Assembly: GCA_934169925.1 (NCBI GenBank)
Contig: CAKPOO010000008.1
Span: 1 to 61,998 of the forward strand
Length of the DNA stretch: 61,998 bases
Reading direction: 5' to 3'
From: an uncultured Clostridia bacterium
GTDB lineage: Bacteria > Bacillota > Clostridia > TANB77 > CAG-465
The position numbers and the translations under genes are program-made. Every line of letters begins with the position of its first letter. The first letter of the stretch is position 1. The notes under the pieces were generated by a model. The model saw only the letters and a program-made list of their open reading frames with translations. It searched no databases and was not told where the DNA came from. Shown piece by piece: positions 18,248 through 28,087 of the stretch.

Positions 18248-19780
18248 TTGAACGCTCTAATAAAAGTAGAAAGTAAAAAGAAGATAACTTTAAAATCTTT
18301 TATTAATGTTTTAATTTTAATATGTGTAAGTAGTGTGCTTTCATTTGTTATTATAAGATTTAATAAAGATTTCTTTAATTTGCATAATAAAAAAATATTT
18401 TACAGCTTAACAATAGCATTTTCTTTTATAAATGTATTTATGACATATGTTTTGGTAAAGTTTGTTATACTTAATAAAAAGTTAGAATTTCATAAAAAAT
18501 ACTTTTTTGTAGCTTTATATATTGGTTTGTTTTTTATGATTTTAACACCTTTTGGAAATGGTGCAGATGAGCTTTCACATTTTCAAAGGATTTATGAGAT
18601 TTCTAATGGGCATTTTTTAACACCTTTTGATGGTGAAGAACAAATACCAGAATCTATAGAAAATTATATAAAAGCTCCAAAAGAAAATTCTGAATTTTCA
18701 TATGCAGAATTTAAAACTTATATGTTTTCTAAACTTGAACCAGAAAATAAAATTGATGTAAAATATGCATGGGTTAACACATCTTTATATGCACCAATTC
18801 AGTATATACCTCAAACAATAGGTATTTTTATAGGTAGAATACTTAATTTACCAATTGGAGTTATTGGATATTTAGGTAGAATATGTGGCTTTATAGCTTG
18901 GTTATTAATTACTACTTATGCAATAAAAATTGTTCCAAATAAAAATGTGTTTTTTGCAACAATAATGCTTCTTCCAATAGGTATTGGATATGCAGTTTGT
19001 CTATCAGGAGATACAATTTTAAATGCTACAGTTTTACTTTTAATTTGTTACATTTACAAGTTATGGGGATGCAAAAATAAAATAAATAAGAAAGAATACT
19101 ATACAATTTTTATGTTATCTGCTATTATTTCTTTATGTAAGGTTGTATATTTACCAATTATTTTAGCAATACTTTTCATACCAACTGAATGTTTTAAAGA
19201 TAAGAAAGATAAATTTAAAAAATTAGGTGTTATAATAATTGTATCTGGTATATTAGCACTTACATGGTATAAAATTAGCAGTATATATTTAAATGGATAT
19301 TATGGAAAATCATCAGGTCAAATTGAGTATATTCTAAAAAATCCAATAGAATATATTGCTATAATGATAAGGACAGTTGCAAGATATTTCTTAGTATTTA
19401 TGCAATATAGCAGTAGAGTTGATATGCCACCAATTATATCATTTGCTTTTTGGATGATTACTATTATGTGTTTATTTGCATCAAAAAGTGAAACAAGAAA
19501 TATTACTAAAAAACAAAAATTATGGTATATTTTTATTGCAATATCAACTACCATATTAATAGAAACAGCAATATATGTACAATTTACTGCTATGACAGTA
19601 AGTGTTGGAAGTCAAGTTGTTGATGGAATTCAATCTAGGTATTTTATACCAATTATTATTTTAGCAGGACTTGTTGTAAATAAAAAAAGATTGGATGTTA
19701 AAGAAGAAAACTTGTTTATATCACTAATTGTGTTATATTTATTTATCTTTACAGAAGTATACAAGTATTATTTAATATAA
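18248..19780 (+). CDS. Polytopic membrane protein, DUF2142-like
   Basis: About twelve membrane helices span 510 residues. The segment GNGADELSHFQRIYEI in the first large loop is the DUF2142 hallmark (acidic residues after the first helices, similar in position to the catalytic loop of GT-C glycosyltransferases). It is probably a GT-C-like transferase or glycan-assembly protein. The start is TTG at 18248, six bases after AGGAGG, a good case for a non-ATG start. The gap to the previous gene is 10 bases. Confidence 0.72.
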   Translation: MNALIKVESKKKITLKSFINVLILICVSSVLSFVIIRFNKDFFNLHNKKIFYSLTIAFSFINVFMTYVLVKFVILNKKLEFHKKYFFVALYIGLFFMILTPFGNGADELSHFQRIYEISNGHFLTPFDGEEQIPESIENYIKAPKENSEFSYAEFKTYMFSKLEPENKIDVKYAWVNTSLYAPIQYIPQTIGIFIGRILNLPIGVIGYLGRICGFIAWLLITTYAIKIVPNKNVFFATIMLLPIGIGYAVCLSGDTILNATVLLLICYIYKLWGCKNKINKKEYYTIFMLSAIISLCKVVYLPIILAILFIPTECFKDKKDKFKKLGVIIIVSGILALTWYKISSIYLNGYYGKSSGQIEYILKNPIEYIAIMIRTVARYFLVFMQYSSRVDMPPIISFAFWMITIMCLFASKSETRNITKKQKLWYIFIAISTTILIETAIYVQFTAMTVSVGSQVVDGIQSRYFIPIIILAGLVVNKKRLDVKEENLFISLIVLYLFIFTEVYKYYLI

Positions 19781-19810
19781 AAAAATAAATAGGTTATAAG
19801 GAGGAGAAAA

Positions 19811-21859
19811 ATGAAAAAGTGTGATGTTATAATCCCAATATATAATTCACCAGAATGGGTAAAATTATGTGTGTATGCATTGATAAAAAATACACCAAAA
19901 GAAAATTTAGGAAAAATCATTCTTATGAATGATAATTCAGATGAGTTAACTTGTAATTTAATTGAAAATTTAAAAGCAAAATACGAAAATGATTATGAAA
20001 TTGTAGTATCTAAAAATGAAACTAATTTAGGCTTTATAAAAAATGTAAATAAAGGTTTTGACCTTTCAACAGCAGAATATGTTTTGTTATTAAATACAGA
20101 TTGTATGTTATCTAAAAATACAATTCCAAAATTAATTGAACATTTAGAAAAAGATAAAAAAGTAGCTTTAATTTGCCCTATTTCAAGTAATGCTGCAAAT
20201 TTATCTTTAGATATTTTTGAAAATTATAGTTATATGCAAGTAAACGAAATGCTTGAAGAAAATTTCAAAGGTATGACATTTGATGCTTGTACAGTTGTTG
20301 GAAACTGCTTAATGATAACAAGAGAATGTATTGAAAAAGTAGGATATTTAGATGAAGCTTATGGAATGGGTTATGGTGACGAAACAGATTACCAATTTAA
20401 AGCTCATGCAAAAGGCTTTGAAGCAAAAGTTGCAATAGATACTTATGTATTTCATAAATCTGAAGTATCTTTTGGAACAAGTAAAGAAAAACAACAAAAA
20501 TTAGAGCATAATAGAAAGATATTCTTTGATCGTTGGGGAAAAGAATATAACGAAAGAATGCAAGAATATGTAAAAAATGATCCAATTGAATATATTAATA
20601 AAAACTTAAAAATAAAAAGCAAACCAAATCCAGATGTATTATTCTTTTTACCAGATATACACCAAGGAGCAGGTGGAGTACATATAGTTGTAGATATAGT
20701 AAATTATCTTAATATTAATGGTGTTTTTGCAAATATATTAACTGCTCAAATACATGATAATTACAAAGAAATAATGCTATTTAAACCAAGCTTTATACAA
20801 AATATTAATAAATTAAATCCAAAATGTATTGTTGGAACAATTTATCCATCTATATTCTTCTGTAATACAATAGGAGCACATTTTAATATACCAGTTGTAA
20901 ACTTTATGCAAGGATATGAACCTTGTTTTGATAATGGTGATGTTTATGCTTATGCCGAAATGGCTATAAGAAGCAGTCAAAATATTTTAGCTATTTCTAA
21001 ATTTTTACAAGATAAATGTAAAAATAATTTTAATAAAGAAGCATATGTTATTTCAAATGGTATTAACTATGATTTATTACATAGCAATATAGATAAGAAA
21101 AACAAAGAAAGAAAAACAGTTACATTTGATTTTAGAGGTAGTTTTCCAAAAGGAGATTTTATACTTGCTGAAATATTAAAACAATTAACTGTAAAAGAAA
21201 ATAATATTGATATTAATGTTATTTATAACAAGGATATATTCTTCCCTGTAAATAATAATGAAACTATTAATATTAAAAAATATAAAGGACCACTTGATAG
21301 AAAGAAAGTAAATGATATATTGCTACAAAGTGATATATTTGTTGATGCTTCAATAATGGAAGGTTTTGGCCTTATGGCATTAGAAGCTATGACAGCTGGA
21401 AATGTACCTGTACTTTCTGAATCTTTTGGTATTGATGAATATGCAAAAGATGGTATTAATTCATTTGTTATAAAAGAAGTAAATAATGCTGAAAAATATG
21501 TAGAAAAAATACATATTTTGTTAAATGATGATACTATACTTTCAAAAATGAAAAATGAAGCTCTAAAAACTTCAAAAGAATTTGATTTTGATTTAAAAGT
21601 AGAAGAATATATAAACTATTTTAAAAATGTAAAAGTAAGAGAAGTAGAAAAATTAACAAAGCAAGAAGAAAAAGAAATACAAAAATGGCTTGTAAATGAG
21701 ATAAGTTTATTTAGTACTCAAAATATTAAAGAAGCAAATTCTGCAGTTGTACAAAAAATATCACTTAGAAGAAAAATATGGTTATTATTTTTAAAAATGT
21801 TGCCAAGAAGTTTTAAAACTAAAGTAAAAAATAAAGTAAGAGAAATGGTTAACAGATAG
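19811..21859 (+). CDS. Glycosyltransferase with GT2 and GT4 domains
   Basis: The N-terminal GT2 domain starts DVIIPIYNSP and carries NTD (95-97) as its DxD-type motif. From about residue 275 a GT4/GT-B domain follows, with EGFGLMALEAMTAG (517-530) as the nucleotide-sugar E-x7-E motif. Two transferases in one chain suggest two successive sugar additions in glycan building. The C-terminus is basic and may lie on the membrane. AAGGAGG precedes the ATG. It sits mid-cluster with 30 and 16 base gaps. Confidence 0.88.
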   Translation: MKKCDVIIPIYNSPEWVKLCVYALIKNTPKENLGKIILMNDNSDELTCNLIENLKAKYENDYEIVVSKNETNLGFIKNVNKGFDLSTAEYVLLLNTDCMLSKNTIPKLIEHLEKDKKVALICPISSNAANLSLDIFENYSYMQVNEMLEENFKGMTFDACTVVGNCLMITRECIEKVGYLDEAYGMGYGDETDYQFKAHAKGFEAKVAIDTYVFHKSEVSFGTSKEKQQKLEHNRKIFFDRWGKEYNERMQEYVKNDPIEYINKNLKIKSKPNPDVLFFLPDIHQGAGGVHIVVDIVNYLNINGVFANILTAQIHDNYKEIMLFKPSFIQNINKLNPKCIVGTIYPSIFFCNTIGAHFNIPVVNFMQGYEPCFDNGDVYAYAEMAIRSSQNILAISKFLQDKCKNNFNKEAYVISNGINYDLLHSNIDKKNKERKTVTFDFRGSFPKGDFILAEILKQLTVKENNIDINVIYNKDIFFPVNNNETINIKKYKGPLDRKKVNDILLQSDIFVDASIMEGFGLMALEAMTAGNVPVLSESFGIDEYAKDGINSFVIKEVNNAEKYVEKIHILLNDDTILSKMKNEALKTSKEFDFDLKVEEYINYFKNVKVREVEKLTKQEEKEIQKWLVNEISLFSTQNIKEANSAVVQKISLRRKIWLLFLKMLPRSFKTKVKNKVREMVNR

Positions 21860-21875
21860 TAATAGAGGTAAAATA

Positions 21876-23639
21876 ATGACTAAAAAGAATTTAATAAATA
21901 TACTAATTTTATTAATTTCATTTGTATCAGTACTTGGTATAAATATTAATTTAGATAAAGATATAGCTATTCAAAACTCATTTGATGGAAATAATTTTAT
22001 TTATTTAGTATTACTTGTATTTTATTTTAAATTTGTAAAATACGCTATTTGTAACAAAAATGAAAAAAAAATTGTCGTTATTTCAAGTATTGTTAGTACT
22101 TTACTAACTTTATTTGAAATAATTGGACATTCTATTTATACATATACAGATATGAGTGGAATTGTTGGTACAAAATATGCTGTTATAAAAAATATAATAA
22201 AAGCAATCTCTGTTTTTTGTACGTTATATTGCAGTATGATATTTTTGTTTAAAAATATCGGAGAAAAATTAAAAAATAATGAAAATGTAAAAGCAAAAAA
22301 ATCTAATTTTTTTATTTATTGGGGAATTATTTTTGTATGTTATATTCCATATTTTTTAACATATTATCCAGGTATCCTATCTTGGGATTCGCTTGTACAA
22401 ATGCAACAAGGAATGGGATTACAAGAACTTACAGCACATCATCCATTACTACATACTTTAATTATTACACTTTGTACAAAACTTGGATTATTAATTCATG
22501 ACTCATATACTTTGGGAGCTGCTATATATTCAATTTTACAAATGTTATTTATGTCAGCAACATTTGCATTTGCAGTTTATTATATGAAAAAGAATAATGT
22601 AAATAAATATGTAGTTATAATATCTTTATTATTCTTTGCGTTATATCCTGTAATGCCAATATATGCAATTACAATGTGGAAAGATGTTCCATTTGCATTA
22701 TTTATGTTACTTTTTGTAATAGGTCTAATAGAAATTACTAAAAACAAAGAAAGAATATCTTCAATTAAATTTGACTTGTTATTTTCACTTTGTATATTTT
22801 TAGTAATGATGTTTAGAAATAATGGAATATATGTAATGTATTTTGCAATACCACTAGTTTTATTATTTAACAAAAAATATTGGAAAAGACTACTTGTTAT
22901 ATTTATAGTTCCAATTTTAGTATATAAGATAATTAATGGACCAGTAATTAGTGCACTTGGTATTCAAAAAGGATCAATAAGAGAGGCTTTATCTGTTCCT
23001 TTACAACAACTTGCAAGAGTTGAAATTAACAAAAAAGATGAATTAACACAAGAAGAATATGATCTTATTCATAAGTTTATAAAATGTGATAATATTAAAG
23101 GATATTATAAAACTTGGTTATCTGATCCAATAAAAGAAAATCTAGATGAAGAATATTTTAATGAAAATAAAATTCAATTTGTAAAATTATGGATTAGTTT
23201 ATTCTTTAAATATCCAAATCAGTATTTTGAAGCATTTTTTGATAATTCTGTTGGATATTGGTATCCAGAAACAGATTATATGGTTGTATCTAGAGCTGTT
23301 TGGCACTTTGATGATGGTATAATAATAAAAGCAAATCCTATTATAAAGGGAAATATTGTAAGAACAATAGATTCATATATTGACAGAAGGGACATACCTG
23401 TAGTAACATTGTTATTTAGTATTGGATTTAATGTATGGGTAATGTTTATTTTACTTGCATATGCAATATACAAGAAAAAATACAGATTATTAATGGTGTA
23501 TATACCTATGATTGCTCTGTGGTTAACAGTTCTTGCATCACCACTTTTTGCAGAATATAGATATATATATTCACTATTTACATGTATGCCTGTTTTATTT
23601 GGGTTTACAATAAAAAACGAAATTAAAGAAGAAGTATAG
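21876..23639 (+). CDS. Polytopic membrane protein, DUF6020-like
   Basis: A 587-residue protein with about twelve hydrophobic helices. The motif PYFLTYYPGILSWDS (near 165-180) followed by AHHPLLHTL in the first big loop recalls the DUF6020 group of membrane proteins found in Gram-positive glycan clusters. Asp in SWDS sits where GT-C enzymes keep a catalytic Asp, but this is only an analogy. The role is probably glycan assembly. It is flanked by glycosyltransferases with gaps of 16 and 12 bases. Confidence 0.65.
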   Translation: MTKKNLINILILLISFVSVLGININLDKDIAIQNSFDGNNFIYLVLLVFYFKFVKYAICNKNEKKIVVISSIVSTLLTLFEIIGHSIYTYTDMSGIVGTKYAVIKNIIKAISVFCTLYCSMIFLFKNIGEKLKNNENVKAKKSNFFIYWGIIFVCYIPYFLTYYPGILSWDSLVQMQQGMGLQELTAHHPLLHTLIITLCTKLGLLIHDSYTLGAAIYSILQMLFMSATFAFAVYYMKKNNVNKYVVIISLLFFALYPVMPIYAITMWKDVPFALFMLLFVIGLIEITKNKERISSIKFDLLFSLCIFLVMMFRNNGIYVMYFAIPLVLLFNKKYWKRLLVIFIVPILVYKIINGPVISALGIQKGSIREALSVPLQQLARVEINKKDELTQEEYDLIHKFIKCDNIKGYYKTWLSDPIKENLDEEYFNENKIQFVKLWISLFFKYPNQYFEAFFDNSVGYWYPETDYMVVSRAVWHFDDGIIIKANPIIKGNIVRTIDSYIDRRDIPVVTLLFSIGFNVWVMFILLAYAIYKKKYRLLMVYIPMIALWLTVLASPLFAEYRYIYSLFTCMPVLFGFTIKNEIKEEV

Positions 23640-23651
23640 AAGGAGACTAAA

Positions 23652-24584
23652 ATGAAAGAAGAAAATAAAAAAATAGCAGTTTTAATTCCATGCTATAATG
23701 AAAGTAAAACAATTGAAAAAGTTGTAAAAGATTACAAAGAAGCTTTACCAGAAGCTGATATTTATGTATATGATAATAATTCTACAGATCATACTGATGA
23801 AATTGCAAGAAAAGCAGGTGCAATTGTAAGATATGAAAGAAGACAAGGAAAAGGTAACGTAATTAGAACAATGTTTAGAGAAATTGATGCTGATTGTTAC
23901 TTAATGGTAGATGGAGATGATACATATCCTGCTGAAAATGCTAGAAGTATGGTAGATTTAGTATTAAATGAAAACGTTGATATGGTTATAGGAGATAGAT
24001 TATCTTCAACATATTTTACAGAAAATAAAAGACCATTTCATAACACAGGAAATAGAGTAGTTAGATTGCTTATAAATCGTTTATTTAAAAGTAATATAAA
24101 AGATATTATGACAGGATATAGAGCATTTAGTAAAATGTTTGTTAAAAATTTCCCAGTTTTATCTAAAGGTTTTGAAATTGAAACAGAAATGTCAATTCAT
24201 GCATTAGATAAAAATTATTATTTAAAAGAAATTCCTGTAACATATAGAGATAGACCAGCTGGTAGTGTATCAAAATTAAATACAGTTAGTGATGGAATAA
24301 AAGTATTAAAAACAATAGCAACATTATTTAAAGAGTACAAACCAATGATATTTTTCTCAATTTTTGCTTTGTTATTTTTAATAATTACTTTAATTTTATT
24401 CATACCAGTTCTTGCTACATATTTTAAAACAGGATTTGTTTTAAAATTCCCTACATTAATTGTATCAGGTGTATTTGCTATGATGTCAATGTTTATGTTT
24501 GTATGCGGAATAATATTAGAAGTTATAGTAAAAAAACACAGACAATTATATGAATTACTTTTAAATAATTGTTACAAAAAATAA
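23652..24584 (+). CDS. Family 2 glycosyltransferase with membrane anchor (DPM1/GtrB-like)
   Basis: A GT-A domain (IAVLIPCYNES at the start, DGDD at 87-90, TGYRAFS near 157) resembles dolichol- or polyprenyl-phosphate sugar synthases, and two C-terminal membrane helices (about 230-255 and 265-292) fit the GtrB type. It likely transfers a hexose from its nucleotide onto undecaprenyl phosphate. The next gene encodes a GtrA-type protein, the proposed flippase for exactly that product. Confidence 0.88.
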   Translation: MKEENKKIAVLIPCYNESKTIEKVVKDYKEALPEADIYVYDNNSTDHTDEIARKAGAIVRYERRQGKGNVIRTMFREIDADCYLMVDGDDTYPAENARSMVDLVLNENVDMVIGDRLSSTYFTENKRPFHNTGNRVVRLLINRLFKSNIKDIMTGYRAFSKMFVKNFPVLSKGFEIETEMSIHALDKNYYLKEIPVTYRDRPAGSVSKLNTVSDGIKVLKTIATLFKEYKPMIFFSIFALLFLIITLILFIPVLATYFKTGFVLKFPTLIVSGVFAMMSMFMFVCGIILEVIVKKHRQLYELLLNNCYKK

Positions 24585-24597
24585 AAAGAGGAGACAT

Positions 24598-25026
24598 ATG
24601 AAAAAATTATTAGATTTATATAAAAAATATAAAGAAATTATTAACTATTTAATATTTGGTGTATTATCAACAATTGTTAACTTTGGTGTGTATTTTATTG
24701 CAACTAGATGTTTAAAACTTGATGAAGTAGTAAGTAGTGGAATAGGTTGGTTCTTTGCTGTTTTATTTGCATATATAACAAATAAAATTTATGTATTTGA
24801 AAGTAAAACTGAAACTAAAAAAGAACTTGTAAAAGAGGTTATAAATTTCTTTGGTGCTAGAATTTTTTCAGGTATAGTTTGTAATATAGGTACAATGTAT
24901 CTACTTGTAAAAGTTTTTAAAGTAAACGATATTATTTCACAATTAATTGTACAAGTTTTAGTAGTTATATTAAATTATGTACTAAGTAAAGTAATTGTTT
25001 TTAAAAAGAAAAATGACAAAAAATAA
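24598..25026 (+). CDS. GtrA-family membrane protein
   Basis: 142 residues with four membrane helices, typical GtrA length, and the conserved YLIFGVLSTIVNFGVYF start. GtrA proteins are believed to flip polyprenyl-linked sugars across the membrane, usually beside a GtrB-type transferase as here (13-base gap, GAGGAG upstream). It ends the plus-strand glycan block and is followed by a shared terminator. Confidence 0.9.
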   Translation: MKKLLDLYKKYKEIINYLIFGVLSTIVNFGVYFIATRCLKLDEVVSSGIGWFFAVLFAYITNKIYVFESKTETKKELVKEVINFFGARIFSGIVCNIGTMYLLVKVFKVNDIISQLIVQVLVVILNYVLSKVIVFKKKNDKK

Positions 25027-25040
25027 ATAATTGATAATAA

Positions 25041-25086
25041 AAAAAGAAAGGTAAACATAAATATTATATGTTACCTTTCTTTTTTT
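25041..25086. terminator. Bidirectional terminator between gtrA-like gene and glmS
   Basis: An A-rich left arm with AGAAAGGTAA pairs with TTACCTTTCT and a T-run on the right. It works in both directions. Confidence 0.85.
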
Positions 25087-25098
25087 ACATTAAAAGTA

Positions 25099-26925
25099 TC
25101 ATTCTACTGTTACAGACTTTGCAAGATTTCTTGGCTGGTCAATGTTACATCCTTTTAAAAGAGCAGAGTAGTAAGCTATGTACTGCATTGGTATAACTGC
25201 AAAAAGTGGAGCAAATAAATCATTAACTTTAGGAATAGGAATTATATAATCTGTAATGTTTGTATCTATTTTATCCAAATCTGTTTCATTACAAATTATA
25301 ATTACCATAGCACCTCTAGATTTTACTTCTTTTATATTGCTAAGTGTTTTTTCAAGTAAAGCACTTTGTGTAGCAACTGCAATAACAGGTGTTCCATCAC
25401 TTATTAAAGAAATTGTACCATGCTTTAATTCACCAGCAGCGTAAGACTCAGAGTGGATGTATGATATTTCCTTAAGTTTTAAAGAACCCTCCATGCTAAG
25501 TGCATAATCAAGACCTCTACCGATATATAACAAACTATCATAAGATATAATCTTTGATGCTATATCTTTGTATAAATCAGTATTCTCAAAAAGAGGAATA
25601 AGCTGTGAAGGTACTTTACTTAACATCTTTGTTAATTCTTTACACTTTGATTTAGTAATTGTTTCTCTTACATAAGCAATTTTAAGTGCCAAAAGATACA
25701 TAATGCTTAATTGTACACTGTATGCCTTTGTAGAAGCAACTGATATTTCAGGTCCTGCATGAGTATAAATTACACTATCTGCTTCTCTTGCAATAGAGGA
25801 TCCAACTACGTTTACAATAGCTATAGTTCCTGCACCTCTTGCATTTGCAAGTTTTACTGCCTCTAGAGTGTCGGCTGTTTCTCCAGATTGTGAAATAGCA
25901 ATAACTAAATCACCTTCACCAAGTATTGGATTTTTGTATCTAAACTCTGATGCAATCTCAACAAAGACATCGGTTCTTGCTAAACTTTCAATTAAGTATT
26001 TACCAACCATACCTGCATGCATAGCAGTTCCACAAGCTACGATGAAAATCTTTTTAGCAGAAGATAATTCGTATAAAGAGATTCCATCTTCAAAAAAGTA
26101 TGGCATAGAGTCTTTTATTCTAGAAGAAATTGTATCTTTTATAGCAATAGGCTGCTCATTTATTTCTTTTAGCATAAAATGATCATAGCCATTTTTCTCA
26201 GCTGCACTAACATCCCAAGTTGCTGTTTTTAATTCTTTTTTTATAGGTTCTTTTTTTATTCCTAAAAAAGTCACATCTGTTGGAGTTAAAACTGCAATCT
26301 CGTTTTCTTCTGGTAGGTAGTAGTTCTTTGTATGCTTTATTATAGCAGACATATCACTAGCAATGAAATTTTCATTGTTACCAACACCTACTATTAAAGG
26401 ACTATCTTTACGAACAGCATAAAGATGATCTTTAAAATCAAAAAACAAAATACCAAAAGAATAAGAGCCCTTTAATCGAGTAACAAGCTTAGAAATTGCA
26501 TCTACCGGATTACCTTTATAGTAGTAATCTAATAGCTTAGCAACACACTCAGTGTCAGTCTCACTTTCAAAAGTGTAGCCTTTATCTATCAAAAATTTCT
26601 TGATTTCCACATAGTTTTCAATAATGCCGTTATGCACAAGTGCAAGTTTATTCGTACCATGTGGGTGAGCATTAATATCTGATGGTTCACCATGGGTTGC
26701 CCATCTAGTATGACCGATACCACAGGTACCGATTGGTTTTCCATTCTTATTTACTTTTTCTTCAAGGTTACTAATTTTACCTTTTGACTTTTGAATGTTT
26801 ATACTGTCTTTTTCAATTACTGCAATTCCTGCAGAATCATATCCTCTGTATTCAAGCTTTTTAAGACCATCTATTAATGTATCTGTACAGCTTTTTTTGC
26901 CAACATATCCTATGATACCACACAT
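25099..26925 (-). CDS. glmS: Glutamine-fructose-6-phosphate aminotransferase
   Basis: This makes glucosamine 6-phosphate from fructose 6-phosphate and glutamine, the first step to UDP-GlcNAc. Cys2 of MCGIIGYVG is the class II glutamine amidotransferase nucleophile. Two SIS domains follow (FIVACGTAMHAG and SQSGETADT in the first; LYIGRGLDYALSMEGSLKLKE in the second), and the protein ends in the conserved LAKSVTVE. At 608 residues it is full length. AGGAGG lies upstream. The leader is only about 50 bases, too short for a glmS ribozyme. It sits between two glycan blocks. Confidence 0.96.
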   Translation of the reverse strand: MCGIIGYVGKKSCTDTLIDGLKKLEYRGYDSAGIAVIEKDSINIQKSKGKISNLEEKVNKNGKPIGTCGIGHTRWATHGEPSDINAHPHGTNKLALVHNGIIENYVEIKKFLIDKGYTFESETDTECVAKLLDYYYKGNPVDAISKLVTRLKGSYSFGILFFDFKDHLYAVRKDSPLIVGVGNNENFIASDMSAIIKHTKNYYLPEENEIAVLTPTDVTFLGIKKEPIKKELKTATWDVSAAEKNGYDHFMLKEINEQPIAIKDTISSRIKDSMPYFFEDGISLYELSSAKKIFIVACGTAMHAGMVGKYLIESLARTDVFVEIASEFRYKNPILGEGDLVIAISQSGETADTLEAVKLANARGAGTIAIVNVVGSSIAREADSVIYTHAGPEISVASTKAYSVQLSIMYLLALKIAYVRETITKSKCKELTKMLSKVPSQLIPLFENTDLYKDIASKIISYDSLLYIGRGLDYALSMEGSLKLKEISYIHSESYAAGELKHGTISLISDGTPVIAVATQSALLEKTLSNIKEVKSRGAMVIIICNETDLDKIDTNITDYIIPIPKVNDLFAPLFAVIPMQYIAYYSALLKGCNIDQPRNLAKSVTVE

Positions 26926-26979
26926 AAATAAAATCCTCCTTTAAATAATTATTCTTAGGTTTACTTTTTTACAAGCTTG

Positions 26980-27008
26980 ATTATAGCATTTTTTTTGCCT
27001 AAAGTAAA
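26980..27008 (-). promoter_or_regulatory. Promoter of glmS
   Basis: On the minus strand: -35 TTTACT (27008-27003), 17 bp, -10 TATAAT (26985-26980) preceded by TG two bases upstream (extended -10). Confidence 0.65.
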
Positions 27009-27190
27009 TGTGTGCTTGACAAAAACCATAAATTTTAATAGAATAAAAAAGTAAATATTAAGTAATTTTATGATGAAAAAAGTAAGGACCTAAGTATATA
27101 ATAAAAGAAAAGATTAATTTTTAAAATTCATAAAAAATTATATGATTATAATAAAACAATAAATTCATATAATATAATTAGGTGTTATGT

Positions 27191-28072
27191 ATGAAAATTG
27201 TAAATTTAGATTTAAAAAATAAGAAAAATGTTATAATATGTCTTGGAATTTTAGTTGTTTTTGTAATTTTAATTATGCTTATTTTCATGTTTACTAAAAA
27301 AAGTGAAGTAGCAAAAGATATAAATTATATAAAAAGTGATATAAAAAATGAAAAAGAAGCAAAAACACAAGATATTCCAAATATTAGTTTTAATGCAAGT
27401 TTACCAATATTTATGTATCATTTTGTAAGAGATGATACAGGAGATTATATGTATCCTGAAAATATGGTAAAAACAAGTTCATTAGAAGAACAGTTTGAAG
27501 CTTTAAATAAAAACGGGTTTGAAAGTATATTTGATAATGAAATAGAAAATCTATATATGTATAATAAACCAGTTATGATTACATTTGACGATGGTTGGGA
27601 AGATGTTTTTTTAGTTGCATTTCCTTTAGCAAAAAAGTATAATATAAAAATTAATGTTTTTGTTATAACAGATTATATTGGAAAAGAAGGATATTGCAGT
27701 GTAGATGAGTTAAAAACAATGCTAGATAGTAAAATTGTAAAAATTGACTCTCACACAGTAACACATCCACGTTTAAATACTTTAGATTATAATGCTCAAT
27801 ATCAAGAGTTAAGTGGTTCAAAAAGTAAATTAAAAGAACTTTTAAATGTTGATTCAGATGTTATATGTTATCCTTATGGGTTAAGAGATGATAACACCAT
27901 AAAAATATCAAAAGAACTTGGATATAAATATGGCTTTGATATGTTAGGTGGAGTATTTTATACAAATATAAATACAGATATGTATAAAATACCTCGAATA
28001 TATGTAAATAGATCAATGAGTCTTAAAAATTTCTTAGATTATGCAAATAAATCAAGTGTTAATATAAATTAA
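27191..28072 (+). CDS. Membrane-anchored polysaccharide deacetylase
   Basis: A NodB-homology domain with TFDDG (131-135, catalytic Asp133/134) and the metal-binding pair in SHTVTH (His188, His192), followed by CYPYG. One N-terminal helix (about residues 13-34) anchors it with the enzyme outside. It should remove N-acetyl groups from peptidoglycan or a secreted glycan, and the short PIFMYHFV lead-in is seen in PgdA/IcaB-type enzymes. The ATG at 27191 follows AGGTG; the GTG nine bases upstream overlaps that site. It is followed after 15 bases by a glycosyltransferase. Confidence 0.88.
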   Translation: MKIVNLDLKNKKNVIICLGILVVFVILIMLIFMFTKKSEVAKDINYIKSDIKNEKEAKTQDIPNISFNASLPIFMYHFVRDDTGDYMYPENMVKTSSLEEQFEALNKNGFESIFDNEIENLYMYNKPVMITFDDGWEDVFLVAFPLAKKYNIKINVFVITDYIGKEGYCSVDELKTMLDSKIVKIDSHTVTHPRLNTLDYNAQYQELSGSKSKLKELLNVDSDVICYPYGLRDDNTIKISKELGYKYGFDMLGGVFYTNINTDMYKIPRIYVNRSMSLKNFLDYANKSSVNIN

Positions 28073-28087
28073 AAAGTAGGGGAATTT

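Noticed and set aside
26926..27180. glmS ribozyme or riboswitch upstream of glmS
   Set aside because: The leader behind a good promoter is only about 50 bases and no ribozyme core was seen.
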